Below are positions 25,263 to 34,299 of a DNA stretch of 64,000 bases, piece by piece. How positions within the stretch are numbered: the stretch's first letter is position 1; each line of letters opens with the position of its first letter. The notes beneath the pieces were generated by a model, which was not told the origin of the DNA, made no database searches, and saw only the letters and a program-made list of their open reading frames with translations. The position numbers and the translations under genes are program-made. Origin of the DNA: Ktedonospora formicarum (GTDB lineage: Bacteria > Chloroflexota > Ktedonobacteria > Ktedonobacterales > Ktedonobacteraceae). The DNA lies in assembly GCF_016587355.1 (NCBI RefSeq), contig NZ_BNJF01000002.1, forward strand, positions 868,001-932,000, written 5' to 3'.

Positions 25263-26888
25263 TTACCACTCCTTAGGTGGAAGGGGAACTTCGATAAGAG
25301 TGGGGCGACGAGAGGCGAGAGCCTCTTGAATGGCGTCGCGGAGAGCATCGGGGCCTTCGGCGCGCATACCCTGGATGTGGAAGGCGCGAGCCAGAGCTAC
25401 ATAGTCGGGCTCAGTGACATCGGTGGCAATATAGCGGCTTCCGTAGATCGCGTGTTGTTCCGTCTTGACAGCGGTAAAGGTGGAGTCATTGAATAGCATG
25501 ATGACTACAGGGAGCTGCTCTTGAGCGGCAGTGGCGAGCTCGCTGGAGTTGAGAAGAAAACCACCATCGCCGACAAGGGTGACTACCGCGCGGTCTGGCG
25601 CTGCGATCTGCGCGCCGAGAGCCAGCGGGAGACCACAGCCAATAGTGCAGAGTTCGCAGGGATGGATGAAGGTTCCTGGCTCCTGAATAGGGAGATAGAC
25701 GGTGCTGGCATAGCCGAGCATCGTCATATCGGCGACGATAATGCCGTCCGATGGCACTCCCGCGCGCACACCATCGAGGAGCGCGACACCCTCGCCAAAG
25801 CGCTCACGCGTCTCCTGGCGGATCGCGGATCGTACCTGTGCCAATTCTGTCTCTAGCTCAGGACGTGTCGGGGCAAAATCCTCCAATTGCGCAAGGAGCG
25901 CACGCAGGGCTTCGCGTGCGTCCGCGACGATGCCCTGCGTGGCGGGATAGATATGGCCGATTACCGAGGCGTCGATGTCAATATGAATGAGGCGTGTGGG
26001 TAAGGGATATTGCCCATAGGCTACGCGTTCGGCTCCGAGCTTGCTGCCTACGACGAGAACCAGATCGGAACTTTGGAGCAAAGGATGAAGCTCAGTATTG
26101 GTATAGGTTGTCGTGGGTATGGCGAGCGGGTGGTCGCTGGGTATGATATCATGGCTCTTGCTGCCAACAATCACGGGTGCTTGAAGACGCTCTGCCAGTG
26201 CTATAAGCTCTTGGTTGGCCCCAGACATGGTAACACCAGCGCCAGCGAGAATGACGGGCTTGCTCGCCTCTCGTAGCAAGCGGGCAGATTCAGTGAGGAT
26301 TTCGCTCGAGGGGCGTGGGCGTTCGAAGATCAGCTCTTCAGGGGAGGGCAGCGTGACTGTAGCACTGGCGCGCAGTAAGTCGAGAGGCACCTGTAGATAG
26401 GCTCCCCTGGATCGTCCAGCCAGCATACCTCGCATGGCATCCTGAACGGCTGCAGGTATCTCTTCGACGCTTTCAACGGCGCGTGCCCATCCCGCTAGCG
26501 ATTCCATGACCCCTAGCTGATTTTTAACTTCATGCAATTCGCCCCGACCACGTGAAGCAGTAGCGCGTGGTCCGCTACTGCTGATGACGAAGAGCGGAAT
26601 GGAGTCGGCGAAGGCGCTGGCGACGGGGGTAGCTACATTGGTCAAACCGGGTCCGGTAATGGTGCTGACGACACCGGGTCGACCAGTCACGCGGGCGTAT
26701 CCTTCTGCCATGAAGCCTGCGCCCTGTTCATGGCGGGCGAGGATGTGGCGCATATTGGGCGTGCGCTGAATTTCATCATAGAGGGGAAGGGTATGAATGC
26801 CGGGAATGCCAAAGATCGTATCGACCTGGTATGCCTGTAAGGTTGCGATAATCGCCTGCGCACCGGTCAGGTGCTGCCTGTTGTTCAC
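25263..26888 (-). CDS. Thiamine pyrophosphate-dependent enzyme (acetolactate synthase-like)
   Basis: The protein has 541 residues if read from GTG 26888, chosen because AAGGAGG lies about ten bases upstream. ATGs further upstream lack such a site. It has the three domains of the POX/ALS family: a PYR domain with the catalytic Glu in ILARHEQGAGFMAEGYAR, a central domain, and a TPP-binding domain with GDGGFLLNSSELATA...FNDS. The decarboxylase/ligase family acts on 2-oxo acids such as pyruvate. With no regulatory subunit nearby, a dedicated acetolactate synthase role is not assured. Single-gene unit. Confidence 0.8.
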   Translation of the reverse strand: MNNRQHLTGAQAIIATLQAYQVDTIFGIPGIHTLPLYDEIQRTPNMRHILARHEQGAGFMAEGYARVTGRPGVVSTITGPGLTNVATPVASAFADSIPLFVISSSGPRATASRGRGELHEVKNQLGVMESLAGWARAVESVEEIPAAVQDAMRGMLAGRSRGAYLQVPLDLLRASATVTLPSPEELIFERPRPSSEILTESARLLREASKPVILAGAGVTMSGANQELIALAERLQAPVIVGSKSHDIIPSDHPLAIPTTTYTNTELHPLLQSSDLVLVVGSKLGAERVAYGQYPLPTRLIHIDIDASVIGHIYPATQGIVADAREALRALLAQLEDFAPTRPELETELAQVRSAIRQETRERFGEGVALLDGVRAGVPSDGIIVADMTMLGYASTVYLPIQEPGTFIHPCELCTIGCGLPLALGAQIAAPDRAVVTLVGDGGFLLNSSELATAAQEQLPVVIMLFNDSTFTAVKTEQHAIYGSRYIATDVTEPDYVALARAFHIQGMRAEGPDALRDAIQEALASRRPTLIEVPLPPKEW

Positions 26889-27106
26889 GCTAGGGGGTCC
26901 TCCTTGGTTTCGCGCATAAGACATTAGGTAAGGGGGAGTGTTTCGGTCCTGTTTCGTGTTTAGCGCAGTACGCGCCCCTTCTCTAGTCACTATATCTTAG
27001 CGCTAAAGGGCGAAGGAAAGCAACCATTCATACCGAATGGATAGAGGTGTCGACGGCGGATAGTGGATGGCACAGGCCAAAGCAATATGCCTGCATACGG
27101 CTATGG

Positions 27107-27703
27107 CTAGGCTGGAAGTGCACTGGGGGCAATGCGCGTAATGCCATCGAGGATGACTGACAGAATATCGTTCGCCATGCGGTCCAGTGGAATTGCACTT
27201 TCTTCCTGGCTCCACTCAATGGCTGCTCCGAAGACGGCCCAGCCTGCGATGCGGGCGATGGTCTCTACTGGTACGCGCGTATAGGGTCTAGCATCTTGAT
27301 TAAGCCAGGTTAATAGAAGGGCGGTTAGTTCTTCATGCATGGCTCGCTCAATCAGGGGAGCGATTGTGGGTGTGAGTCGTTTCTGATGATTATACTTGTG
27401 CTCAAAGTAGTCTAGCATGGTGGTAATGAGAAGATAGAGTGTTTCTCGTTTCCATTGAGATGTTGGTGGGATCGCACTCGCGATATGGATTTGAAAGTCT
27501 TCACGGATGAATTCATCAATCATGGTGTATTTGTCTGTGAAGTGGAGATAGAAGGTGCCACGGCTGACGTTGGCGCGCTCGGTAATATCCTGGATGCTTG
27601 TCGCGGTAAAACCTTTCTCGCGGACAATATCCTTGAAAGATTGTATTAATGCCTGACGAGTGCGCTGGATACGCCTGTCTCCCTTTCTGATCGTGGTTGC
27701 CAT
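27107..27703 (-). CDS. TetR-family transcriptional regulator
   Basis: The protein has 198 residues from ATG 27703. An in-frame ATG 11 codons upstream is also possible. The N-terminal helix-turn-helix is clear: RRIQRTRQALIQSFKDIV, then TSIQDITERANVSRGTFYLHF. The C-terminal domain is of the TetR_C_8/AcrR-like type with unknown ligand. It is divergent from the TPR gene at 27927, and the 223-bp gap between them holds GAACAAACA repeats and an inverted CAAGCTC/GAGCTTG pair that could be its operators. Confidence 0.85.
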   Translation of the reverse strand: MATTIRKGDRRIQRTRQALIQSFKDIVREKGFTATSIQDITERANVSRGTFYLHFTDKYTMIDEFIREDFQIHIASAIPPTSQWKRETLYLLITTMLDYFEHKYNHQKRLTPTIAPLIERAMHEELTALLLTWLNQDARPYTRVPVETIARIAGWAVFGAAIEWSQEESAIPLDRMANDILSVILDGITRIAPSALPA

Positions 27704-27926
27704 TACCTGATCCCTTTGCCTTTCATTTGCCAACACCCTGAATGTGTTTATTATGAGCTGATAACTTGTTCCTTATTCCTGAACACTTTCGCATATCTGT
27801 TTAATATTGAACAGAACGTGTGATTTGCGCATTGTTTGGCAGTATGTTGAACCCTACTATTATAGAACAAACAAGCTCGAACAAACAGGCGATTTGAGCT
27901 TGCGATTGTTATAGAAAGGGAATACA

Positions 27927-28814
27927 ATGCCAGCTATCCTACCTACTTCCGAAGAACTTGCATATTGCTATACCACCGCCAATGATGCGCTCAGCGAGAT
28001 AGCACGCACCTACTTTATGTCTGGACGCCTGGAAGATGCCCAGCGTCTACTTGGGACCGCGCTTCCTCTGCTAGAGGCTCGCGAGGCAACTCTTCAGCAG
28101 CGTCTCAAACTCCTGCATCTTTATGGGCAAGTGCTTGTCGTCGATCATTTGCTCAAGCGAGGAGATCCCAACGAGCTACTCTCGATTTGCCAGCAGGCAA
28201 TGCAAGCTGCTGAGGCAATAGGAGACAATCAGGGGATTGCGGATATGTTTAGTTTGCTCGGACAGGCGTATAATTTTGTGACCACAGTGGAGAGTTTGAA
28301 ACGAGGTGAGTCACCCAATAGCACCAGGGCAGAGGGGAAATATGTTGAAGCCTTGAACTATCAGCAGCAGGCTCTGCAACTGCGCGAAGTGCTAGGTGAT
28401 AAGCGAGGGATGAGCGAATCATATTTCCAGATTGGTCTGGTGTATGAGCGTTGGCAGGAGCACGATGTGGCTCAGGAGTATTACCACAAGGCGCGCTTGA
28501 TTGCCGACGAGAATGGCTACATGTTTGAGAAGACTGAGCCCGCGCGCCATGTCGCCATCAATGCGCTAAGACTAGGCAACCTGGATCAGGCGTTAACCCT
28601 GGCTTTGGAAGCGTTGAAGCTACGCGAGGAGTCTGGCTTCAGACCCTATCTACCGCTCGATCACCTTCTTGTCAGGGATATGTACACGTTGCTAGGCGAT
28701 GATACCAACGCGCGCTTGCATGAACGACGAGCCATAGAGCTTGCGGAAGAGATGGGACTTTTCACTCTTGTCTCTTCAATGCCCAATTTGCGCAATTATG
28801 TGAAAGGACAGTAG
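27927..28814 (+). CDS. Tetratricopeptide-repeat protein
   Basis: The 295-residue protein is all-helical, with four or more TPR-like units: LSEIARTYFMSGRLEDAQRLLGTAL, then ADMFSLLGQAYNF..., then SESYFQIGLVYERWQEHDVAQEYYHKA, then VAINALRLGNLDQALTLALEAL. AAAGGGA lies seven bases before the ATG. It has no signal peptide, membrane segment or extra domain, so it is likely a cytosolic protein-binding protein. It is divergently transcribed from the TetR gene and may be its target. Confidence 0.7.
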   Translation: MPAILPTSEELAYCYTTANDALSEIARTYFMSGRLEDAQRLLGTALPLLEAREATLQQRLKLLHLYGQVLVVDHLLKRGDPNELLSICQQAMQAAEAIGDNQGIADMFSLLGQAYNFVTTVESLKRGESPNSTRAEGKYVEALNYQQQALQLREVLGDKRGMSESYFQIGLVYERWQEHDVAQEYYHKARLIADENGYMFEKTEPARHVAINALRLGNLDQALTLALEALKLREESGFRPYLPLDHLLVRDMYTLLGDDTNARLHERRAIELAEEMGLFTLVSSMPNLRNYVKGQ

Positions 28815-28835
28815 ACAGAAAGGGATGCTATCTGG

Positions 28836-29372
28836 CTACTGTTGTTGCAGTGGCGGTTCGAAGTGATCGGGATAGGATGCACGCGGCTCTTCGTAGTGCT
28901 TCCAGGCGGTAGGCGAAGGATCTGTTAGGTGTGTGGGCTCATTAATAGTAGAATGATAGTCTTTCTGGCTTGTGCCCTCGCGTGGCTGAGCGTTTGGTTG
29001 TGAAGGGTGGTAGCCCTGCTGATATGGTGTCATGGGTGGCGGGAAGGTTGGGGCGTAAATCGGGGGGGATATTGAGCGCTCGGCCTTTCGGTGAGGAATA
29101 AATTCTGCGAAGTAGTAAACAATAGCTCCCATGATATGCGTGAAGAAGATTATTAAGCCCCAGATGAGTTTGGCATCATCCTTCAAACGGCGATTGTTAA
29201 TGCAATCCGCAAGCATCCAGATCCAAAAAACAATTGATCCCATTGCCAGAAGAACCCCTACAAGGGACACAATACCGAAGATGGTTGCCGCGAACAAGGG
29301 ATCTATCCACATTAACGGAAGGTTACCTGATATCCCTGGCAGAGCGTAAAGGATTTCTTTGTGTGACGTCAT
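28836..29372 (-). CDS. PLDc_N-type small membrane protein with Pro-rich tail
   Basis: The 178-residue protein has two or three hydrophobic segments. The second and third carry the PLDc_N signature (FWIWMLADCINNRR...DAKLIWGLIIFFTHIMGAIVYYF), the N-terminal membrane domain of cardiolipin synthase-like proteins. No catalytic HKD domain is attached. The last 80 residues form a Pro/Gln/His-rich disordered tail. TGAGGAG precedes the ATG. It lies 135 bp downstream of a similar small gene, and the pair probably arose by duplication. Function unknown. Confidence 0.7.
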   Translation of the reverse strand: MTSHKEILYALPGISGNLPLMWIDPLFAATIFGIVSLVGVLLAMGSIVFWIWMLADCINNRRLKDDAKLIWGLIIFFTHIMGAIVYYFAEFIPHRKAERSISPPIYAPTFPPPMTPYQQGYHPSQPNAQPREGTSQKDYHSTINEPTHLTDPSPTAWKHYEEPRASYPDHFEPPLQQQ

Positions 29373-29507
29373 GTCTAGCTCCTCAATCCATGCTAAAGAT
29401 CGGTTTAGATATCACAGTCCTGGACGCAGGCTTTAGCTCAATGCCTTCATATATCGCATAATGCCTCGATATCAAGCTATATAAAATTAGACAGCAACGG
29501 ATAAGGT

Positions 29508-29840
29508 TTAGAGGTCGCGGTGCGGCTCTTCCTGTTCTTGCGAGACAAAATCTTCGGTGTCTGGTTCATGGTTATGCCCAGATAGCGAGAGATGCGGCAA
29601 ATGGGGAAAAGGTGTTGAGGGCCTCTCGCTACGCGGGTAGTTGAGTGCCTTGTGTGTTGAGCGGCGGTGCTGGACATAGAAGAACGCGCCAATGCCTGGT
29701 ACAAGCGCGACAAATGCGATCCAGCGTTTGCGACTAACAGGTTCAAGCGTTGTATCGCGAATGCAATCCAGTAAGACCCAGATCCAGAGAGCTACTGCTG
29801 TCCCTAGAATGATGTAGCCCATAACAGTGTCGCTTTGCAT
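29508..29840 (-). CDS. PLDc_N-type small membrane protein
   Basis: The 110-residue protein has two hydrophobic segments with the same pattern as its neighbour (ALWIWVLLDCIRDTTLEPVSRKRWIAFVALVPGIGAFFYV) and a hydrophilic tail. AAAGGAG lies eight bases upstream. Being next to the other PLDc_N-type gene on the same strand supports a duplicated pair. Function unknown. Confidence 0.65.
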   Translation of the reverse strand: MQSDTVMGYIILGTAVALWIWVLLDCIRDTTLEPVSRKRWIAFVALVPGIGAFFYVQHRRSTHKALNYPRSERPSTPFPHLPHLSLSGHNHEPDTEDFVSQEQEEPHRDL

Positions 29841-30038
29841 GTTTTGTGCTCCTTTGCTCCGCCTGGTGATGCTTGTTCTACTATACTCTATTTTGGTTCC
29901 GAGGGAAACTCAAAACTTGCTGAAGTGTGCTCATTTCTTTTCTCAGCCTTGCCAGGGATTGGTGATGGTTCAAAGATACATAATTATCGCAAAAATGGAA
30001 ATAATCTGTAAATATTTGGCGATTTTGTGCAAAGTATA

Positions 30039-30068
30039 TTGACTTTTTGAATTGTTGTATGGTAATAT
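30039..30068 (+). promoter_or_regulatory. Sigma-70-type promoter
   Basis: TTGACT and TAATAT are separated by 18 bases, about 97 bases before the GGS-repeat protein gene. The surrounding DNA is AT-rich. Confidence 0.5.
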
Positions 30069-30164
30069 CATTCTGTGATGGTAATAAAAGCTAGTTTAAT
30101 AATAAATTTTTAACACCTGCATATGAAAAGCTGATAGTTACATACGGAAAGGATTGGATAGCAT

Positions 30165-31079
30165 ATGGCGATGCAGACATTTCCCATTATGGGTAAGCAA
30201 CCCTGGGTCTTTCTGGAGAATATTGAAGGGAATTTGACTGTGCTTCCATGGGAGCGCAGGGAAATTGCAGTCGAAACAGAGGAGCCAATCCAGGACATAC
30301 GACAGGAAGGCGATACAATCCGTATTCAAGGCTATCGTAGCCATATTACGTTACGCGTACCCTTTATCCGTGTGATATTGAATCATTTGACGACCTCCAT
30401 CTCTGCCTCGAGGCTGAGCGGGAATGTTCAGATGGAGAAGGTTGGAAGTGTCGAGTTGCGTCAGGTGAGCGGGAATGTCTACCTGGAAGAGACATATGGA
30501 AGTGTGCGCCTGGAAGAATTAAGAGAGCAGGCTCAGCTACATTTTGTGGGTGGTAGCCTGACTGCTATCAATGCTCCCTATGTGCGGGCCTGGGGTGCGG
30601 TTGGAGGAAGTGTCTTGGTCAGGAACGCGCGTTTGATTGATATTGATAATATCGGTGGTAGCCTCAATGCGCAAGATATCACGGAAAAGCTTCTCTGCAA
30701 GCATGTTGGAGGTAGCGCGGAGGTGACTGGTTGTCACCAGGCCGAGGTTGAGATAACTGCCGTTGGTGGTAGCGCGAATATTGACGGCGCGGCGAGTCTA
30801 CACTCGATAGCAGTGGGTGGTAGCGCTAAGTTAGAGGGCCTCTTCGCGTTGGGAAACCTGCATAAAGTCGCGGCGGGTGGCAGCGCGATCCTAACCTTAC
30901 CAGCGGAGAGTAATGTATCCGTAAAGGCTGTAGCGGGTGGCTCTGTAGGTGGTTCTGCCCTGAATAGAAGCTATAACCATATGGCGAATGTTGTATATGG
31001 TGATGGTCGAGCCTCTCTCTTTGTAACAGCAGGTGGAAGAGTCGCGCTAAATGGTGATATTCGCCCCACTCGCGGATAG
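30165..31079 (+). CDS. GGS-repeat beta-solenoid protein (DUF4097/bactofilin-like fold suspected)
   Basis: The 304-residue protein has no signal peptide. From residue 85 on it is built of short strands punctuated by (V/I/A)GGS turns at about residues 129, 147, 164, 182, 201, 218, 238 and 258, a period of 17-20 residues. This implies a right-handed beta-helix with one turn per repeat. Two similar SGNV turns precede them. This recalls DUF4097 adhesin-like or polymer-forming bactofilin proteins, and I cannot decide between them. It has its own promoter (30039-30068) and terminator. Confidence 0.6.
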   Translation: MAMQTFPIMGKQPWVFLENIEGNLTVLPWERREIAVETEEPIQDIRQEGDTIRIQGYRSHITLRVPFIRVILNHLTTSISASRLSGNVQMEKVGSVELRQVSGNVYLEETYGSVRLEELREQAQLHFVGGSLTAINAPYVRAWGAVGGSVLVRNARLIDIDNIGGSLNAQDITEKLLCKHVGGSAEVTGCHQAEVEITAVGGSANIDGAASLHSIAVGGSAKLEGLFALGNLHKVAAGGSAILTLPAESNVSVKAVAGGSVGGSALNRSYNHMANVVYGDGRASLFVTAGGRVALNGDIRPTRG

Positions 31080-31134
31080 GAAGTGCGATCAATTGCGAAA
31101 ATGAAATAAAACATCTACCCTCCAACAGTTATTG

Positions 31135-31177
31135 GCCCTCGCTCCCCATATTATGAGGAGCAGGGCGCTTTCTTTTT
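31135..31177 (+). terminator. Terminator after the GGS-repeat gene
   Basis: GCCCTcGCTCC pairs with GGAGCAGGGC with one bulge, followed by a T-rich run. The rest of the 346-bp gap before the phosphofructokinase gene shows nothing distinctive. Confidence 0.6.
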
Positions 31178-31425
31178 GGGCAAGTGTGAAATTTGAGCTA
31201 CAATAAAAGTGTGAGCTAGATTGGTAAAGACATAAGGGCTAGAGGAGCCATGGTGCGTAGTTCAGTTGTGGTAAGAGTGTGATATGCTGAAAACTCATGA
31301 AGATGTATTGACTCATATGGAGTTCGAAAATAGTATGTCGGGCTACATGTTACATAAGTGCACGCTAGGGCCGCATCGTGAGCGGCTAGCGGGCTCAGGT
31401 GCATGAATACCAAAGGAGGAAATCT

Positions 31426-32646
31426 ATGCCTACCAGGGTTACAAGCCCTATTCGTTCACTGGGAGTATTGACTGGCGGTGGTGATGTGCCAGGGTTAAAT
31501 TCCGCGATTAAAGCACTTGTATACCGTGCGGAAACAATGGGCATACGTGTTGTTGGTTTGCGTGCGGGCTGGGAAGGTATTACTCTGCTTGAGCGTGATC
31601 GTGGGCTAGAGAAGCTAACCTTTCGTGTCGATGATGCTAGCACATGGGATAACGGCTATGTGGTGCCGCTCAACAGGCTGAATACTCGCGACATTGATCG
31701 CCAGGGTGGCACTATCTTGCAGTCAACACGTACCAACCCTGCTCGTATGCGTGCGAAGGATCTACCAGATCGCCTGAAGGCATATGGGGAAGGGCATGAG
31801 CCAGAAGATCGGGTGGACCTGACCCAGGAGGTGCTCACTAATCTCCAGTTCCTTGAATTGGATGGTCTGGTTGTGATTGGAGGCGATGACACACTCAGCT
31901 ATGGGGCTCACTTGGTCAAGCATGGTGTGCCTGTGTGGGGTATCCCTAAGACCATGGATAACGACGTGCCTGGTACCGACTACTGTATTGGCTTCCAGAC
32001 CGCTGTCAGTCGCGCGACTGAGTTCATTAACCGTACCCGTTCAACGATTGGTTCTCATAGTCAGACCGCTCTCTTCCGCCTTTTTGGGCGTGACGCTGGC
32101 TTCACAGCCCTGGAAACAGCGATTGTGACCTGGGCTGATCGCGTGGTGATTCCTGAGGTGCCAGTAAATATTGATCGGCTTGCGGAACTGGTGGAGCATG
32201 ATCGCCATAATCCACAGCATTACTCTATGGTCCTGCTTTCGGAGGGAGCTAATCTAGGCGTTCCTGTACCAGAGGTTGGACCCGCTGATGCCTATGGACA
32301 TCGTAAGAAGGTTAATGTCGCAGAATTTTTGGCTGATGAATTGACGCAGCGCATCGCTGGCGTTCGCTTCCTGCCAATGGACCTGACATACATCTTGCGC
32401 AGTGGTGAGCCCGAGCCTTACGATAAGCATGCTGCCACCTTCTTCGCGAATCTCGTCATGAGTTTGGTTGAGCAGGGTGAGCATGGTGTAATGGCCGCGC
32501 ATCGGGATGGAAAGTTTATCGTTACCGACATTCCGAGTAAACAGTTTGTCGCGCGTCGTGTCGATCCCGTCGATTATCACACAGAGCGCTATCGCCCTCG
32601 TTTTGAACACATAACAGGTGAGTATCGACCCCAGGTAAAGCTATAG
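31426..32646 (+). CDS. 6-phosphofructokinase, PPi-type active-site residues
   Basis: The protein has 406 residues. The start at 31426 is fixed by AAAGGAGG. It has GVLTGGGDVPGLNSAI at the N-terminus, GGDDT at about 152-156 and PKTMDND at about 174-180. In ATP-dependent enzymes the second motif is GGDGS and the third begins PGT. The Asp and Lys seen here are the residues associated with use of pyrophosphate as phosphoryl donor. It would convert fructose 6-phosphate to fructose 1,6-bisphosphate in glycolysis, possibly reversibly. The donor is inferred from two residues only. Single gene. Confidence 0.85.
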   Translation: MPTRVTSPIRSLGVLTGGGDVPGLNSAIKALVYRAETMGIRVVGLRAGWEGITLLERDRGLEKLTFRVDDASTWDNGYVVPLNRLNTRDIDRQGGTILQSTRTNPARMRAKDLPDRLKAYGEGHEPEDRVDLTQEVLTNLQFLELDGLVVIGGDDTLSYGAHLVKHGVPVWGIPKTMDNDVPGTDYCIGFQTAVSRATEFINRTRSTIGSHSQTALFRLFGRDAGFTALETAIVTWADRVVIPEVPVNIDRLAELVEHDRHNPQHYSMVLLSEGANLGVPVPEVGPADAYGHRKKVNVAEFLADELTQRIAGVRFLPMDLTYILRSGEPEPYDKHAATFFANLVMSLVEQGEHGVMAAHRDGKFIVTDIPSKQFVARRVDPVDYHTERYRPRFEHITGEYRPQVKL

Positions 32647-32907
32647 GCGATGCGACAAAGCGGCACACTTGCTCAGGGATGAGTAGGTGTGCGTTCGCGC
32701 TCACTCTCTCAAGAATGCGTCAGAATAGAAGTCAACGAATGTATTGGATGATATGGAGCTAGAAGGCTGGATAAAACGTATGTAATATAGTGCCTGAGGC
32801 GGGTCGCTGGGTATAGGCTGAAGCATTCAAGTGTTTTTGTCGATAGAGGATATATTGAGATATATCAATAAAATATTTCGTTATATCGAGTGGAGGCAGG
32901 TGTATTT

Positions 32908-34203
32908 ATGTCCAGCTTAAAAAAGGTATCTAGAGAACCAGAAAACATTCTCAAGCGCGTCACGCGCTGGCATTGGCGATCCTCGCTCTTTAAACTGGGG
33001 AAACGCGCGGGTATAGGCTTGCTATTGCTCCAATTTGTAACCGCCTTGCTGCTACTCATCGCATCTTCCTGGCGAAACCGTCGCCAACATGTAAAGGCTT
33101 TTCCCCATTTCCAGGTAGGCGAGGTGCGCCTGGGAGATAATGGCTTGCAACTCTATAGTTTTGGGCGTGAGCTATATGATGATATGTTGGAAGCCATTGA
33201 CAGGGCACGTGAATGTATCTTTATTGAATCGTTTATCTGGAAGGATGATGAGGTTGGGCAGGAATTCAAGGAGCACCTTGCACGCAAAGCGGAGGAGGGG
33301 ATAGAGGTCTATGTTATTTTTGATGGCTTTGGCAATCTCGTTGTGCCGCGCGAGTTCAAGCACTCATTTCATAAGAGTATCCACGTGCTCGAATATACAG
33401 CGATTCGGCGTCCCTGGTATGTCTTCGACCCACGTTACTACTCACTAGACCATCGCAAACTCCTGATCGTTGATGGTCGAATTGGTTTTATTGGTGGTTA
33501 CAACATTGGTAGCTTGTATGCGACTGAGTGGCGAGACACACATCTGCGCATTACAGGGCCAGCCGCCGGACATCTGGCGAACTCTTTTATCTGGTTCTGG
33601 AATCGTAATAAGCCTCGCACGCAAGAGATACAGCGTCATTTTCCCACAGGCTTTAATCCCTTTATCGATCTCCATGAGAATAATGCTCTACGCCTCACTT
33701 TTCCCATTCGCGATATGTATATTGACGCTATCGACAAAGCCCAACGCTGCATTCTGCTAACAAATGCCTATTTCGTGCCGGATCATGCGCTGCTGGATGC
33801 GTTGAAGGCTGCGGTTCGGCGTGGTGTAGATGTACGGGTATTGGTTCCCTGGGTCTCTAATCATATCCTGACGGACTGGGTCTCGCATGGATATTTTCAG
33901 GAGTGCCTGGAGGCGGGTATACGCATCTTTAGTTATCGACATGCGATGCTGCACGCCAAGACATGTATGATTGACGACGAGTGGTCAACAATTGGTACTG
34001 CGAATCTGGACCGCTTGAGTTCTATTGGGAACTATGAGCTTAATGTCGAGATCTATAGCGAGGAACTGGCGTTGCAGATGCGGGAGTTATTTGAGTGCGA
34101 CACCTCAGATACCTTTGAGCTTACGCTCGATGCCTGGCAGAGACGCCCGTGGTACACTAAGGCGAGCGAACGGATTCTGGCTCCCTGGCGTTTTATGATG
34201 TAG
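32908..34203 (+). CDS. Cardiolipin synthase-like phospholipase D protein
   Basis: The protein has 431 residues. GGAGG at 32892-32896 supports ATG 32908, while a GTG at 32890 is an alternative. One membrane segment lies at about 35-53. Two complete HKD motifs follow: H182-K184-D189 (HRKLLIVDGRIGF) and H349-K351-D356 (HAKTCMIDDEWSTIG). Such enzymes join phosphatidylglycerol molecules into cardiolipin at the membrane. The single N-terminal helix rather than two is somewhat unusual. It precedes a DD-carboxypeptidase gene, both concerned with the envelope. Confidence 0.85.
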   Translation: MSSLKKVSREPENILKRVTRWHWRSSLFKLGKRAGIGLLLLQFVTALLLLIASSWRNRRQHVKAFPHFQVGEVRLGDNGLQLYSFGRELYDDMLEAIDRARECIFIESFIWKDDEVGQEFKEHLARKAEEGIEVYVIFDGFGNLVVPREFKHSFHKSIHVLEYTAIRRPWYVFDPRYYSLDHRKLLIVDGRIGFIGGYNIGSLYATEWRDTHLRITGPAAGHLANSFIWFWNRNKPRTQEIQRHFPTGFNPFIDLHENNALRLTFPIRDMYIDAIDKAQRCILLTNAYFVPDHALLDALKAAVRRGVDVRVLVPWVSNHILTDWVSHGYFQECLEAGIRIFSYRHAMLHAKTCMIDDEWSTIGTANLDRLSSIGNYELNVEIYSEELALQMRELFECDTSDTFELTLDAWQRRPWYTKASERILAPWRFMM

Positions 34204-34299
34204 AAATAGATGGTAGAGCACTTGTTGAGATGAAAGATCTATATTATAGTGTAGCCAACATTTTCTCTTTAAAACAATTTTGAAGGATGCGGATAAGGT

